From Hyphodiscus hymeniophilus (taxonomy: Eukaryota > Ascomycota > Leotiomycetes > Helotiales > Hyphodiscaceae), in contig VNKQ01000006.1 in assembly GCA_016508695.1 (NCBI GenBank), forward strand, positions 1,488,001 to 1,552,000: a stretch of 64,000 bases of DNA. Reading direction: 5' to 3'. Shown piece by piece: positions 22,132 to 34,333 of the stretch. Under the pieces are notes generated by a model, which was given only the letters and a program-made list of their open reading frames with translations, was not told the origin of the DNA and did not search any database. The position numbers and the translations under genes were made by a program. Numbering within the stretch: position 1 is the first letter of the stretch; every line of letters begins with the position of its first letter.

Positions 22132-24216
22132 ATGTCGACCACTGATCTCAAGACACTTCCTGGAAGGGATCCGTCCGCCGAGATGAAAGACAATGGACTT
22201 GAACTCGCGCAGTGGGAGGGAAGTCCCGTGACTCCTGTCGACGCAGAAGTTGAGCCCGAAAAGTATCGGAGCAGACTCAGACTCATTGCTGTCCTAGCAG
22301 GTTTGAATGTTAGTCGAATATCCTGCTTTTAACCACCTCGAGCAAAACGTCTGACATTTCCAGCTGGCTATGTTCACCACAGCCCTGGATCAAACGATTG
22401 TGGCAACAGCTGTACCAACTATTACTTCCGATCTCCATTCAGCTTCAGGATATGTCTGGATAGGCGGTGCTTACATGCTGGCAAATGCGGCTGGTGGACC
22501 TATCTGGGCAAAGATTTCAGATATATGGGGAAGGAAACCGATCTTGCTTGCCGCTGTAGCGCTGTTCTTTGGCTCCTCAATACTTTGTGCTAAGGCGTGG
22601 AACATTAAAGTGCTCCTTGTCGGGCGATCTCTGCAGGGAACGGCAGGAGGAGGAATGGTGCAGTTAGTTATGATTACTATTTCGGACATTTTCAGCATCA
22701 GGTTGGTCAATCCATCTCATTATTCAAAAGATATGTCATTAACAAATACCAGGCATCGAAGTCTCTACTATGGTTTGCTAGAAGTTGTCTGGACAGTTGC
22801 AGGTGGAGTTGGCCCCGTTTTAGGTGGTATTTTGACCGAGCGACTATCGTAAGTTCCTTGTCCTAACTTTACTATTTACCTCGCTAGTGTACTGACTCTG
22901 GGAACTATGATAGATGGAGATTCGCATTTTGGATTAACCTCCCAATCTGTGGAACCACTTTCTTCTTATTGTTATTTTTCTTGGATGTTCATAATCCCAA
23001 GACTGCCGTAATCGAGGGTCTCAAAGCAGTTGATTGGTTTGGCAGCTTGTCAATACTCGCTGTCACGCTCATGGTCTTGCTTGGACTTGAGTTTGGAGGA
23101 GCCACATATCCCTGGGTCTCTCCGCAGGTGCTCTGTCTTATCATTATCGGCGCTCTCATTTCTGTGGTCTTTATATTCAGCGAGAAAAGGTTGGCAAAAT
23201 ATCCTCTCATGCCTCTTGAAATTTTCAAAGACATGTCGAACGTTGCCAGTCTTCTCGTATGCTTCATGCACGCAATGGTAAGTCTCCCGCTCTTAGTCAT
23301 AACCAGAGCTTATATCACATAGTGCTTTTTCGCCGGCGAATACGTAGGTGTTCTCTCTGCCATCTCTCCTCTGGCGGATGCTTCAGGAGCTCCAAGACCT
23401 GAACCTTCTCATGGAAAAGCCTTCCTCCTCCTGAAATATACTTGACTCCTCGTCAGAACTTTCCAGAGGAAGTACTACTAACTCGTCCACCTGCAGTATC
23501 TCCCCCTCTACTTTCAGTCCGCCCTGGAAGCGTCACCTAGCAAATCTGGAGTCTTAATCCTCCCAATTACGATCACTGAAGCAATCGTCGGCATTCTTGT
23601 TGGGATCTTTATCCATCGTACAGGCCGGTACCTGGCACTCATCCGCATCGGTGCAGTAGGTATGGTACTTGGGAACGGGATATATATCCTCTTCTCAGAA
23701 ACCTCTTCCGTTGGCCAAATCGTTGGATTCCAAATCATAAATGGCATCGGCCAAGGCCTCCTCTTCGAAGCACCTCTCATAGCAATTCAAGCACTCGTAT
23801 CCCAAGATAACACAGCTACCGCGACGTCCACGTTCGGATTCGTACGTAACTTAGCCATGGCTATGTCTGTTGTCATCTGCGGAGTCATTTTCCAGAACGG
23901 CATGGATCTCAAAGCCGCCCAACTTGGCCGACCTCCGGTGAGTCTGGGAAGAAACGTCACCGATGTGTTGGCGGGTGGTCATGCTGCCGCTAATGTGATG
24001 ATCATTGGGATCGTTGAGAACGAGGAGCAGAAGTTGGCGATTAAGCAGGCTTTTGTTTGGGCGATGAGGAATATGTGGATTTTCACGACAGTGGCCGCTG
24101 CAATGGCTGTTGTGGCAAGTATTTTCATTAAGAAGAGTACTTTGAGCAGGGAGCATGTTGAGACGAAGACAGGCCTGAAGGAGAAGGTTAAGGAAGTTGT
24201 TACAGTTGCTACGTGA
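22132..24216 (+). CDS. MFS drug:H+ antiporter, DHA2 (14-helix) type
   Basis: A plasma-membrane or vacuolar exporter of toxic compounds or metabolites. Six exons, 22132-22308, 22364-22701, 22753-22848, 22914-23277, 23323-23343 and 23497-24216, give 571 residues. Motif C-like and A-like signatures are present: LAMFTTALDQTIVATAVPTI in helix 1, then GPIWAKISDIWGRKPILL and GRSLQGTAGGGMVQL, then RHRSLYYGLLEVVWTVAGGV and WRFAFWINLPICG. Exon 5 is only 21 nt (CFFAGEY) and joins to YLPLYFQSALEASPSKSGVL, which matches the family order. The 51-nt intron at 22702-22752 has no stop and keeps frame if retained. No adjacent biosynthetic gene suggests a substrate. Confidence 0.88.
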
Positions 24217-24469
24217 GGTAGTTCTTGGGCGAAAGACTTTCAACACGGCCTAGGAAGTGAAGCCGGGATATCCATACATTGGATTGGATACACATTTTGT
24301 GTTTACTGTAACTGGAGCTCATGACTATTCACATCTTACAAAGAAACATCGGAAAAGTGAAGATCTAGTTCTATTCCGTATGCCACATGCTGACGCCGCC
24401 CAATGCAATTCATAATATACTACACCATATACCTACAACACCTCTGTGAGGTCATCCAAGGCCCCCAGA

Positions 24470-25808
24470 TCAGTCCGCGGAATCCACACCATCTCTGGAA
24501 CTAGAGTAACCATCTAGTTGCTTTAAAATTGTTTGATACAAGAAAAGCATGCATCCGCTCTGTACGCTCGTCCATACTAACCTCGGCCCAACGCCTCGAA
24601 ACCAACCTGCGATTCCTTCGGTCCTGTATATGAGCTTCAGGCCAGTGACCACCGACGAAGTATCCAAGTTGATACATCCTGGTCGAGGAGTGTGTGTTGA
24701 GGGCGAAGAAGTTGAAATTGATCTCGTTTGCTGTTTAAAAACCGGGCTTTGTTTCGATTTTCCAACAACAGCAGCTGCAGGTGATCCCGGCGGCGGACCC
24801 CTATGCGCATGTGTCTGCTGATCAGCCGGTATAGCTGATGGGTTGACCTGAGTCTGAATCCTCGTCTTCACAACATCAAGCGGGCATGTAATACCTCCAG
24901 CAAGCCCTCCCGCCGCAGCACCCGTGAGCAACTCCAATGGTAGCCCTATGTCCCTACTTTGTTTCCATTGTCTTGCCCATGTTTGGCCTTGCTCGTAGAA
25001 TGCGAATTGTAATGCGGAAAATGGAAGATCTCGAAAAATTGTTGCTTTATAACCGTAAAAGAGTGCCATAAATCCTTCTTGACGAACTATGGTTCGAGCT
25101 GCGTGTGCCGTGGATTTGTAATTATATCCGGATTGGAAGAACGGATTATTATACCGGCCTTGAAGCTGTAGGCGGGTTTTGAGGACTTCGGATGGAACAT
25201 ATACGAAGGAGGCAGCAAAATCTGCAACGAAACCTGAGCTCTGTTAACTTTGAGAACCGTCGCACAACGTCTGCCCAACATACCACTCGTTAGATAGGCT
25301 ACCTGCGGTCTAACACCAAAATCTAACATATGCCGCTTGCTGTATTCGTATGTTCCGAAAAAAATGACCGTCCCCGGGAAAGATCCAAGCAGCGCAGGAA
25401 GCCACCCTCCATAGAGCCCTCTCCGTATCCCCTCTTGTCGCAGAATTGTAGTATAGGTGGAAGCCAGATTCGTGTACTTGGGAGGAATATGCGGATCTCC
25501 CTGCTGCCGAGTCTTGACTGTATCTAAAGAGTGCATCAAGAGATCTCCTGTCGTACCTCCAAGACCTCCAGCAATCATAGACTATTCTCATCAGTACGGT
25601 CTCATCTCATGACAACATGTAGATGACATACGTGCAAATAGGGCGGTCGAGCCTCCTCTTCAACCGCTTTCGGTGACATAGTATCCGATCCGAAGCCCAA
25701 TCTACCATCAACGAAACTCCCCTTTCCTCCTGGCAGTCCATCATCAGCATCCGCGAGGGTGCTGTTTGAGCTGGAGAAGAATTTTGTGACGCGGGAGGCC
25801 AGTGACAT
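24470..25808 (-). CDS. MME1: Mitochondrial carrier, Mme1 (YMR166C)-like
   Basis: A mitochondrial inner-membrane carrier resembling yeast Mme1, implicated in magnesium export. Exons 25808-25632, 25581-25284 and 25233-24470 give 412 residues. Three carrier repeats carry PX[DE]XX[KR]-type motifs: HSLDTVKTRQQG, VPSEVLKTRLQLQGRYNNPF and CPLDVVKTRIQTQ. The stretches MIAGGLGGTTGDLLMHSLDT and KATIFRDLPFSALQFAFYEQ are close to the yeast protein as I recall it. A Pro/Ser-rich insert of about 65 residues sits in repeat 3, after the IQTQ motif. The first 60 residues are serine-rich. The last exon is continuous from the second repeat to the stop. Confidence 0.87.
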
Positions 25809-26490
25809 GGCACTTCCTCAAGTTTGGTATACGCCACCTTCACCACTTTCCAGTGGAAGGGTCGAAGAGGGGTTTGGCGCGGCGTCAAGGTTGCTGCGTG
25901 ATATGTAGACGGCTTGGAAATCTTATGACGGACTTTTCGTGAGCTCTACCGAAGGTTGGAGCAAGGCTGAAGCACGTGACGTAGCATCAACGGGAGATAT
26001 CTGATCGGTTTCAAAGAAGCTAAAAGGTATTTTCTGGTTACTAGAACTAAACTACGCGCGTAGCAAGATACGTTCCGTTGAAATTGATATATCGTATACT
26101 GGCTTCATTTCAGTCTTCGCATGTATGAGGTATGAAACCTAAATACATGAACATCCAAGTTCGGTTTGGGCCGCCTGCACCGCATCGACTTTTGAACAGC
26201 TCTGATGGAGTCCGTGGATGGGTCTGCGTATGCCATAGGCATAGAAAGCTTCCAGTTTGCGGCTTCACACTGTGGTATCTATAGCGGATCCTGCCGGGTT
26301 TGGATCTTTCGAGTTCAAGCCTCGAATTCTCCAAGATATCATCATCGTCTGCAAAGACCTTCCAGCACTACAGCGGTCTTGACTCCAAGGTCTGCCCAAC
26401 CTAAGCTCAAGGGTATCCCGAGCCTGCCTCCATAACCTGAGCATTCAAGGTACTCGTCTGCTGGCGGCCCACTCCGTCCTGACTTCAATT
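25809..26490. other. Intergenic region between MME1 and IMP2
   Basis: It contains the MME1 promoter on the left (CACGTGACGTAGC at 25973) and the IMP2 3' flank on the right. No coding frame is supported. Confidence 0.5.
25973..25978. promoter_or_regulatory. CACGTG site upstream of MME1
   Basis: GCACGTGACGTAG lies 165 bp before the MME1 start codon. The overlapping TGACGTA resembles a CRE/ATF half-site. Confidence 0.4.
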
Positions 26491-27135
26491 CTACTCCAAT
26501 GGCTCTTCTTTTCTTGCCTTGAAGACCTTCGTCCGTCCCTTAAACTGCCACCAAGGAATAGGCCCCGCACTCTTCCATGGCCACAGCACATGCGTGACCT
26601 TCCCGGTAATAAGATTCATCGAAATCGGGCCATAGCGCATACTGTCCAACGTCTTATGCCTATCTCGATTGTCTCCCTCCACCCAGACATGGCCGGGCGG
26701 GACTGCAGCTCTAGGGAATGGGTATGGGGCTCGAGTCTGGACTTCGTCGCCTTCAAGCGCGATTATGCGTTTTATGGCTACGCGGCCGCTTTCTGGGCTT
26801 CTGTTGCGGAGAGAAAATGAGTGAGCAGTGGAACATGGGGATAGAGAAATGGGAACGAACCGGAATGCGACGATCATTCCGCGTTGAAGGTTACCGGTGG
26901 GGTTGTACTTGTTGATCCAGCACAGATCTTTTGCAATGCTTTCATTATAGCTGGTGTTGAGGTAAGGATACATGGACGGTCCGTTGATGATGCCGACTTC
27001 TCCTACGTGCTCGTTGAAAAAGATAATTGCTGGTATCCAGGTGACGAATGAGATCAGTACATAGCGTGAACCATAGAGGAAATGTCGGGAGTTTGAAGAA
27101 CGGCCGAATAGGGAGGCAATGCGCCTGGTGGCCAT
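26491..27135 (-). CDS. IMP2: Mitochondrial inner membrane protease subunit 2
   Basis: A type I signal-peptidase-like subunit that removes sorting peptides in the intermembrane space. Exons 27135-26861 and 26800-26491 give 194 residues. The catalytic serine is in INGPSMYPYLNTS and the lysine in RVAIKRIIALEGDEV; the C-terminal box GHVWVEGDNRD with LDSMRYGPIS fits Imp2 rather than Imp1. One N-terminal membrane segment is visible (RYVLISFVTWIPAIIFFN). The 60-nt intron at 26801-26860 has no stop and stays in frame. The frame is open upstream of 27135, but that part is Cys/Gly/Pro-rich and unlike the family, so the MATRRIASLF start is preferred. Confidence 0.9.
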   Translation of the reverse strand: MATRRIASLFGRSSNSRHFLYGSRYVLISFVTWIPAIIFFNEHVGEVGIINGPSMYPYLNTSYNESIAKDLCWINKYNPTGNLQRGMIVAFRFVPISLSPCSTAHSFSLRNRSPESGRVAIKRIIALEGDEVQTRAPYPFPRAAVPPGHVWVEGDNRDRHKTLDSMRYGPISMNLITGKVTHVLWPWKSAGPIPWWQFKGRTKVFKARKEEPLE

Positions 27136-27428
27136 CGTCGACTTGAAGTTGTTCAAAAAGTGATTGACTTGAGGCGAATCGCACGAACCGCACGGATCGC
27201 AGCCTCGCAGGTCTAGGTAGCCTTGCGGGGCATTGTGAGGATCTTTGTACCCCCCGGCATATTTGCATTTCACACATAATTAGACTTAAATAGACTTGCT
27301 ATAATCGTCATCTTAAATAGCTCAGTTCACTCTCAAAATTCTGTTTGCCCTATCTGCTCTGTGGCCCACCATATCTATGCGCCCGCAATGCAAACCGAAG
27401 GCTTTTGATTTTATCCCACAAATGCTTT

Positions 27429-28570
27429 TTACATCACCTCGACAGCATTCTCATCGCTCTCGCTCTGGCTCTCATCACCGCTGACCTCTTCGTTCTCTCT
27501 TGCCCGCTTCTCCATCAGTGCTTGTAATTCGGCATCATCGTTCTCGGTCACGGCCTTGGGTTCCATCTTGACGATACCTGTAGTAGTTAGCATACAATCC
27601 TAAGGAATCATTAGAGGTGCATTACAATTGCCTCCCGCACCCTCAATATTCTTCCGAATGTCCACAATCGCTGCCTCCAAAGTCGAAATACCAACTTGCT
27701 TCTCCAAACAGGTACTCGTAAGGACATATAGCGGTGGTGAGACGAGCTTGACCTTGACTTGATTGTCCGGTGTGTTTCGGGCTTCGGCGGTTCTTAGAGC
27801 GGTCTTGACAGCATCAATGCCCTCATATCCAAAGCACGTTACTTCAACATCTGCGCGAACTTTTGTGGGTTGGGGTGTGAGACGTTTTCCGATGTATGAC
27901 TTCAGTTCCTCGGCCACAACATCGTTGGGGAATGAGACTTCGTTCCAGACATCAGGATTTCTTCGCAAAATCAGTACATGATCCGAGGCAAAGAGTGAAC
28001 CAGATCTTACGTTATTGACAGCTTGAAAGCATCGACTGCGTGTCCGTACTTCTTATTCAGTGGCCAGCCAATGCGCTCGTAAAGGTCCTCGATTGGGTGT
28101 TGTGTCTTCTCAGCCACATGTCGCATGATCGAATGAACCATTTTGCTTTTATTGTACCTTTCCTCGCACTTGATGATATCTTCTGGTGAGACTCGCCTCT
28201 TCGAAAGATCGATATAACCTAACACAGCATTCAGTCAAATTCTACGAAATCCTTTTGGAACATGTCCAGCCTTACCCTTCTCCTTGTCCACTCTGAGAAC
28301 CACTACGACCTCATTTCTTCCAACTCGAATAAGCTTCTGGATACTTCGGATACGACGTCTCGATAATTCGGAAAGCAGAATCATGCCATCGATATTATCG
28401 TATTCGAGAAGTTTGACATAGGCTCCCATCTCCGCGATCTGAAAGGAAATCAGCTTTCTTTCCTATAGACGCCTCGTGCCAATCTCCCTTACCTGTTTTA
28501 CGTTCACCATCACAAAGCTATCAATCTCCGGGTACTTCTCTTCATAGAAACGGCAATTCGTTAACGACAT
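27429..28570 (-). CDS. SUI2: Translation initiation factor eIF2 alpha subunit
   Basis: The alpha subunit of eIF2, part of the eIF2-GTP-Met-tRNAi ternary complex and the target of Gcn2-type kinases. Five exons on the minus strand, 28570-28493, 28438-28276, 28218-28011, 27960-27626 and 27577-27429, give 310 residues. The S1 domain reads SLTNCRFYEEKYPEIDSFVM, then MGAYVKLLEYDNIDGMILLS. The phosphorylation loop SELSRRRIRSIQ carries the conserved serine. Then come VDKEKGYIDLSKRRVSPEDI, IGWPLNKKYGHAVDAFKLSI and the C-terminal KMEPKAVTENDDAELQALME with an acidic Ser/Glu tail. All junctions keep frame, and the length matches fungal eIF2-alpha. It shares a 380-bp divergent promoter with NTE1. Confidence 0.95.
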
Positions 28571-28950
28571 GATTGCAGTTGTTCCGCAGCGGGGCGCGGG
28601 TCTGATTTAGGATCTGCGAGTGGCGCTTCGTCGCTTTAATTTGCAGACTTGGAAAGCTTTCCGTATGCGACCTTATAGAAGGAGTCTCCAAGTGTGTTGG
28701 ATGGGACGTGTCGGTGGAAAGCGTTGTCTTGACTTTCGTTGCCGTTTAATAGAGTCACATTGGTTTGTGTTCAAAGTTGGTGGGCTGGTGGCATAAAATC
28801 TTGGCGCTAAGAAGTGGCAGGGGTCTGCGGAGCTTATTGATTGCTTGGCCCGTGATGGAATCCCAAGTGTCGTTTCTCGAATAACTTCTTAAGATGCAAA
28901 CACTCAGATACGAAATGATACTAATTCAACTCAGAGACTGATTCGTCTTC
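28571..28950. promoter_or_regulatory. Shared divergent promoter of SUI2 and NTE1
   Basis: These 380 bp separate two outward-facing genes. I see no CACGTG or clear TATA box. The sequence is otherwise unremarkable. Confidence 0.4.
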
Positions 28951-31900
28951 ATGGCGTTCAGTTCGACGGATAATGTCCAGACCACAATTATGTCACTTGC
29001 CGAAACTGTTTCCTCTGCTATCCAGAGTTCCGGTTTACCAGCCACGACGAATTCCACAATCTCCACGATCATGGCTGTTGCATCTGGAATGGCGGATACG
29101 GACATCCAACCTGCTGCTCAGGCTTCTCGATCTTGGTTTGGGACGTTCGGTAGATTGACACTCGTCCTGATAAAGGTTATACCTTCAATCTTATTCTGGC
29201 TCATAACCTTCACAACCATCACCATGCCGACCTTCCTTTTCACCCTCTTCTCGACTAGCTTGACATTTACCATGAATGCCACTACTTTGTAAGTAGTCTG
29301 GATGCCATAACTAATCCTAATGCTAATACACGTAGGATGCTGATCATGGTGGCTTTCGTGTCCACTTTGAGTTGGTTCGTGAGGTATAGATTCCTTAACA
29401 TGTACTCTCGCCTGCCCCCAGAACCACAACGGAAAGAACCCGAGATAGATTTATACCCAGACACACAGGAAGGGGACTCAAAGTCGGGATTTTCGAACTA
29501 CCTCGACGAATTCCTCAGCGCTATTAAAGTGTTTGGTTATTTGGAAAGGCCTGTCTTTCACGAACTCACCCGAACTATGCAAACGAGGAAGCTCATTGCT
29601 GGAGAAACTCTGAACTTGGAAGAAGAGAAGGGTTTTTGCTTGGTGGTAGACGGTCTTGTCGAAATCTTTGTCAAGTCTGCCAGGGGAAGGAGAGATTCTG
29701 GCTCTGATCCTAGCGGCTTCGACCCAGACGAATCTTCAGATAGTGGTGATGGCCGAGACCGTGGCAATGGGCATCAAGGATATCAGTTGTTGACTGAAGT
29801 TAAAAATGGGGCCCCAATGTCGTCTTTGTTCTCAATATTGTCACTCTTTACTGAAGATGTCAAGCTGCGACATACGGAAGACGATGATTTCGAGTCGAGG
29901 AATGGAAGTGCAGATGGCCAGCGCTTCCCTTCTAATACTGGATTTCCTTTCAATCACACACATGTAAATCCACCTTCACTCCCCGCGAGTCCAATATATG
30001 GTGCACCCAGCCAGAATGGACTGCCCAGGGACCGCATGGATTCAAGCATGGCAAGCCCAACAGCTGATGGAAACTTGCCCCGCGTGCCCCCTCTGTCACT
30101 GGATCCTGCGAAAGATTTCCAACACCAACGGCCAAAGCCACGACGTGCAAAGACCACTTCGGTACATCCTGATATTGTAGCTAGGGCCACTGTTGACACC
30201 ACAATTGCCATCATTCCCGCAAGTGCCTTCCGCCGACTTACTAGAGTCTATCCAAAAGCCACTGCACACATCGTGCAAGTTATTCTGACGCGGTTGCAGC
30301 GTGTCACTCTTGCGACTGGTCACTCATATCTGGGATTGACTAGTGAGGTTTTACGCACAGAAAAGCACATGAACAAATACACGACTTATGAGCTTCCAAA
30401 TTTCTTACGTGGTGATGCCCTGGAACGATTGAAAGAAAAGTTCATTCGTGAAAAGGAAAGAATTGGGCCCGAAGAAGGGAGCAAAGGGATCGCTCTACAC
30501 AATCCCGGAGCAGGGCGGAGAAGAAGATCAAGCACCAGCCTTCGAAAGGAAGCTGCTTTACACGCACTGTCAACCAATGGTTCACCAAACATCTTCGAAG
30601 CTTCTCCACCCCCAAGAAATCCTGACAGTGGTGCCGTACCAAGTCCAGGAGATCTTTTAACCAATATTCAGATGTCTCGAAACGGAGGGCGACGCCCCAC
30701 TGCCTCTAACTCAGGATCCCAAGGTCCAGATGTATGGTCTCATGATGTCCAAAGTCCGCTTGGTCAACGGACCAACCCATTTGCGGTCCCTTCACAATCA
30801 CGCATGACCTTGCATCGTCAAGAGTCAATCGACGAAGATGGTATATTCAGAAAATCAATACTTGAGTGCATATTCAAAGCGATTGGTCTGACAAACACTA
30901 AAAATGCGTTGCGTATGGCGGATTCAGTTGAGGCGTCTCCACGACTTGTTTCTTATGACCAGAAGAGACAGAAAGCGGTCTTCAGCAACAACGCGTTCGG
31001 CTTTATCGACCCTTATGACGGATCCCAAGATGGGGAGACCGAGTCTATGATATCTGGCGGTGTCAGTGCAGGAGGATATCCCAGCACTCATGGCCTTGCT
31101 AATGAGCTGAAAGATGAAATCGAAATTGTGTATTTCCCCAAGGGCTCTGTTCTCGTAGAGCAAGGAGAGCGCAATCCAGGCTTGTATTATGTCATTGATG
31201 GATTCCTCGACGTCAGCGCTCCCGTGGATGAGAAACCCGAAGACACGGTTCTTGGCCATACTCGCCCCTCGACTTCGAAGCACAATGAAGATACGTTAGC
31301 GCCACTGTCTCGAACGAAGACTGGCTCGTCACGGGCATCAGGGTCCGGAATTGCTTCAACTGGGACTGATGGGAAAAAACGCAAGCCAGCAGGTCGGAGA
31401 AGCCTAGCTCTGATTAAGCCTGGTGGTATCGCTGGGTATATTGGCACAATATCATCCTACCGTTCATTTATAGATGTCGTGGCAAAGACAGATGTTTACG
31501 TTGGATTCTTACCCCGATCGTCCTTGGAAAGAATTGTGGAGAAGTACCCTGTCGTCCTGCTGACTATGGCAAAACGACTGACGAGTCTTTTGCCTCGATT
31601 AATCCTCCATATAGACTTTGCTCTTGAATGGGTCCAAGTCAACGCAGGGCAAGTCATCTACCATCAAGGAGATGACAGCGACGCAATTTATATTGTTCTC
31701 AATGGCCGACTTCGTCTAGTATTGAATAATGAGGAAGCCGGAATGAAGGTTGTAGGTGAATTTGGTCAAGGCGAAAGTGTTGGCGAGTTGGAAGTCATGA
31801 CAGAGTCCGCACGACCAGCCACACTCCATGCTATTCGAGACACTGAACTTGCCAAGTTCCCAAAAACTTTGTTCAACAGTCTTGCCCAGGAGCATCCTGG

Positions 31901-33799
31901 GATCACTATCAAAATTTCCAAGATCATTGCGTCTCGCATGAGAGCTTTGGTAGAAGACCCAGTTTTTGTCCAGGGCAAGGAGAAGGTGACTGGTGCCACC
32001 AACAACAAAGTATCTTCTACCATCAATCTACGAACTGTGGCTATTCTGCCTGTTACTGCTGGCGTGCCCGTGGTCGAGTTTGGTAGCCGGTTGATGAATG
32101 CTTTGACACAGATAGGAGCTACGAATGGAGTTACCTCGCTCAACCAGGCAGGAATCTTGAACCATCTTGGGAGGCATGCCTTTAGCCGAATGGGGAAACT
32201 GAAGTTGTCGCAGTATCTTGCGGATCTTGAGGAAAAGTATGGACTCGTTCTATACGTTGCTGGTGAGTTTGAGCTTCTTCTCTCTTACATCTGGCATCTG
32301 ATGAGATTCTTTTTAACCCCGAGTTCCTCAATGAAGACTAAAACTTTGCAACTCTAATTTTTTCCTGATTGCCCCTTTTCCTCTTCTACACTTTTTTAAG
32401 AATAGTGGTCGAAGGCTTTGCTAATCTCTCCCAAGATACGAACGTAAACGCTCCGTGGACGCAAACTTGCATCAGCCAGGCCGATTGCATTCTCCTCGTT
32501 GGCCTGGCTGAAGGCTCACCCGCTATTGGGGAATATGAACGCTTCCTACTTGGGATGAAAACAACTGCCAGAAAGGAACTGGTATTGCTGCACGCAGACC
32601 GATTCTCGCAACAAGGTCTCACCAGATCATGGCTGAGGAACAGAGTTTGGATCAATGGTGGACATCATCACGTGCAGATGGCATACAGCACGAGTGCTGT
32701 CCCTGTTCATCCTCAAAATAGGAAATTCGGTTCTGCTTTGAAACAAAGAGTCCAAGTGATTCAAGCCGAGATCCAGAAGTATACTTCTCGAAGAGTACGT
32801 CAAACTCCGCTTTACTCCGCCGAGACTCCTTTCAAAGGTGACTTCCATCGCATTGCGAGGCGACTTTGTGGTAAATCGGTCGGGTTGGTACTTGGTGGTG
32901 GAGGTGCTCGAGGTATATCTCAAGTTGGTATCATCCGAGCCTTAGAAGAAGCTGGAATTCCAATCGATATCATCGGTGGAACTTCAATCGGAGCTTTTAT
33001 CGGTGCTCTATATGCACGCGATGCAGACGTTGTGCCTATGTATGGCCGAGCCAAGAAGTTTGCTGGGCGAATGGCAAGTATGTGGCGATTTGCGCTCGAT
33101 TTAACGTACCCCTCTGCGTCTTATACAACCGGCCACGAATTCAACCGGGGAATCTTCAAGACTTTCGGGAATACCCAGATTGAAGATTTTTGGCTTGAAT
33201 TTTACTGCAATACCACGAACATCAGCAAAAGTCGGTCCGAGATTCACACCAGTGGCTACGCCTGGCGCTACGTTAGAGCATCAATGTCGCTTGCTGGTCT
33301 GCTTCCACCGCTCTGCGATGAGGGAAGCATGCTTCTCGATGGAGGCTACGTGGATAATCTGACAGTATCACATATGAAGTCCTTGGGCGCCGATGTAATC
33401 TTCGCAATCGACGTGGGAAGTCTAGATGACGATACTCCACAGACCTTCGGGGATTCCCTGTCGGGTTTCTGGGCCTTTGCAAATCGATGGAATCCTTTCT
33501 CCTCATTCCCTAATCCACCTACACTGGCCGAAATCCAAGCACGGCTAGCTTATGTGTCCAGTGTCGATGCTTTGGAAAGAGCGAAAACAACCCCTGGTTG
33601 TCTTTACATGAGGCCCCCGATTGACGATTATGGCACCTTGGACTTCGGCAAATTCGACGAGATCTATCAAGTCGGTTACAAGTTCGGGCAGAAGTATCTG
33701 GCGGAGATGAGAGATAAGGGAGTTCTTCCTCTGGTTGATGAGACAGAAGAGAAGAAGGCATTGAGGAGAACGATGGCTCCTCGTAGAGCAAGCATATAA
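28951..33799 (+). CDS. NTE1: Lysophospholipase NTE1 (neuropathy target esterase homologue)
   Basis: An ER-membrane serine esterase that deacylates phosphatidylcholine. Exons 28951-29288, 29336-32262 and 32436-33799 give 1542 residues, the usual fungal length. Membrane segments are near residues 72-110 and 113-130. Cyclic-nucleotide-binding-like domains follow, seen in YFPKGSVLVEQGERNPGLYY and VIYHQGDDSDAIYIVLNGRL with GEFGQGESVGELEVMTESAR. The catalytic patatin domain has the oxyanion loop GLVLGGGGARG, the nucleophile motif GGTSIGAFIG and the dyad aspartate in LLDGGYVDNLTV. The 173-nt intron 2 is long for this window; its acceptor (CTCTCCCAAG before ATACG) restores VADTNVNAPWTQTCISQADC, which fits the family. 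Disordered Ser/Pro/Gly linkers separate the domains. Confidence 0.96.
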
Positions 33800-34333
33800 G
33801 CGTTGCATTTTGGAATTTTTTAGGGCAAGGGCATGGTAAAAGGCGCTTGGTATACCCATAGAACAGCATCAATAGAATAAAGAGACGTTTTATCAGAAGA
33901 TGTTTGCACACTCATGCCTGTGACATTGAGAGGTCCCGTGAGGCCGGCCACTGGCGGTTGGCGGCAAGCTACTTGTGACTTGCCGCCCTCGATATCAATT
34001 GAAATACAATCTACTAGGTGGCGGTAAGCCATTCAGAGCTTTTCGAGTTCCTTAACGAACGGCACTTCGTCGAAATATTGAATCGGAGCCGGCCGTTCGT
34101 TGAGTTTCGTTTCGCTTAGCCATTCCTATTCCAGTCATGGTGGGCTTTCCTTCGCAAAAATAATTGGACGAATCGTCCCTCGTAGTACAATGCAAATAAC
34201 AAACATCTCTTATCGCTTCAAGTTGAAATAACTACATATAGCTCAGTTCCCTTATAACCTGTTTTGAAATATTGGGAGCTCTTTATTGCTGATTTTTGCC
34301 TCGTTTACTATAATTATTTGCTAGTCAACCGTC
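33800..34333. other. Intergenic region between NTE1 and guanine deaminase
   Basis: NTE1 3' flank and guanine-deaminase promoter. It contains a GC-rich inverted repeat at 33960-33987 (listed separately) and a diverged copy of its arm, GGCGGTAAGCC, at about 34020. No gene is supported. Confidence 0.5.
33960..33987. repeat. Perfect GC-rich 9-bp inverted repeat with 10-nt spacer
   Basis: GGCGGCAAG, then a 10-nt spacer, then CTTGCCGCC. It lies 160 bp past the NTE1 stop and may be in its 3' UTR or be part of an old element; a related arm sequence recurs about 55 bp downstream. Confidence 0.6.
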
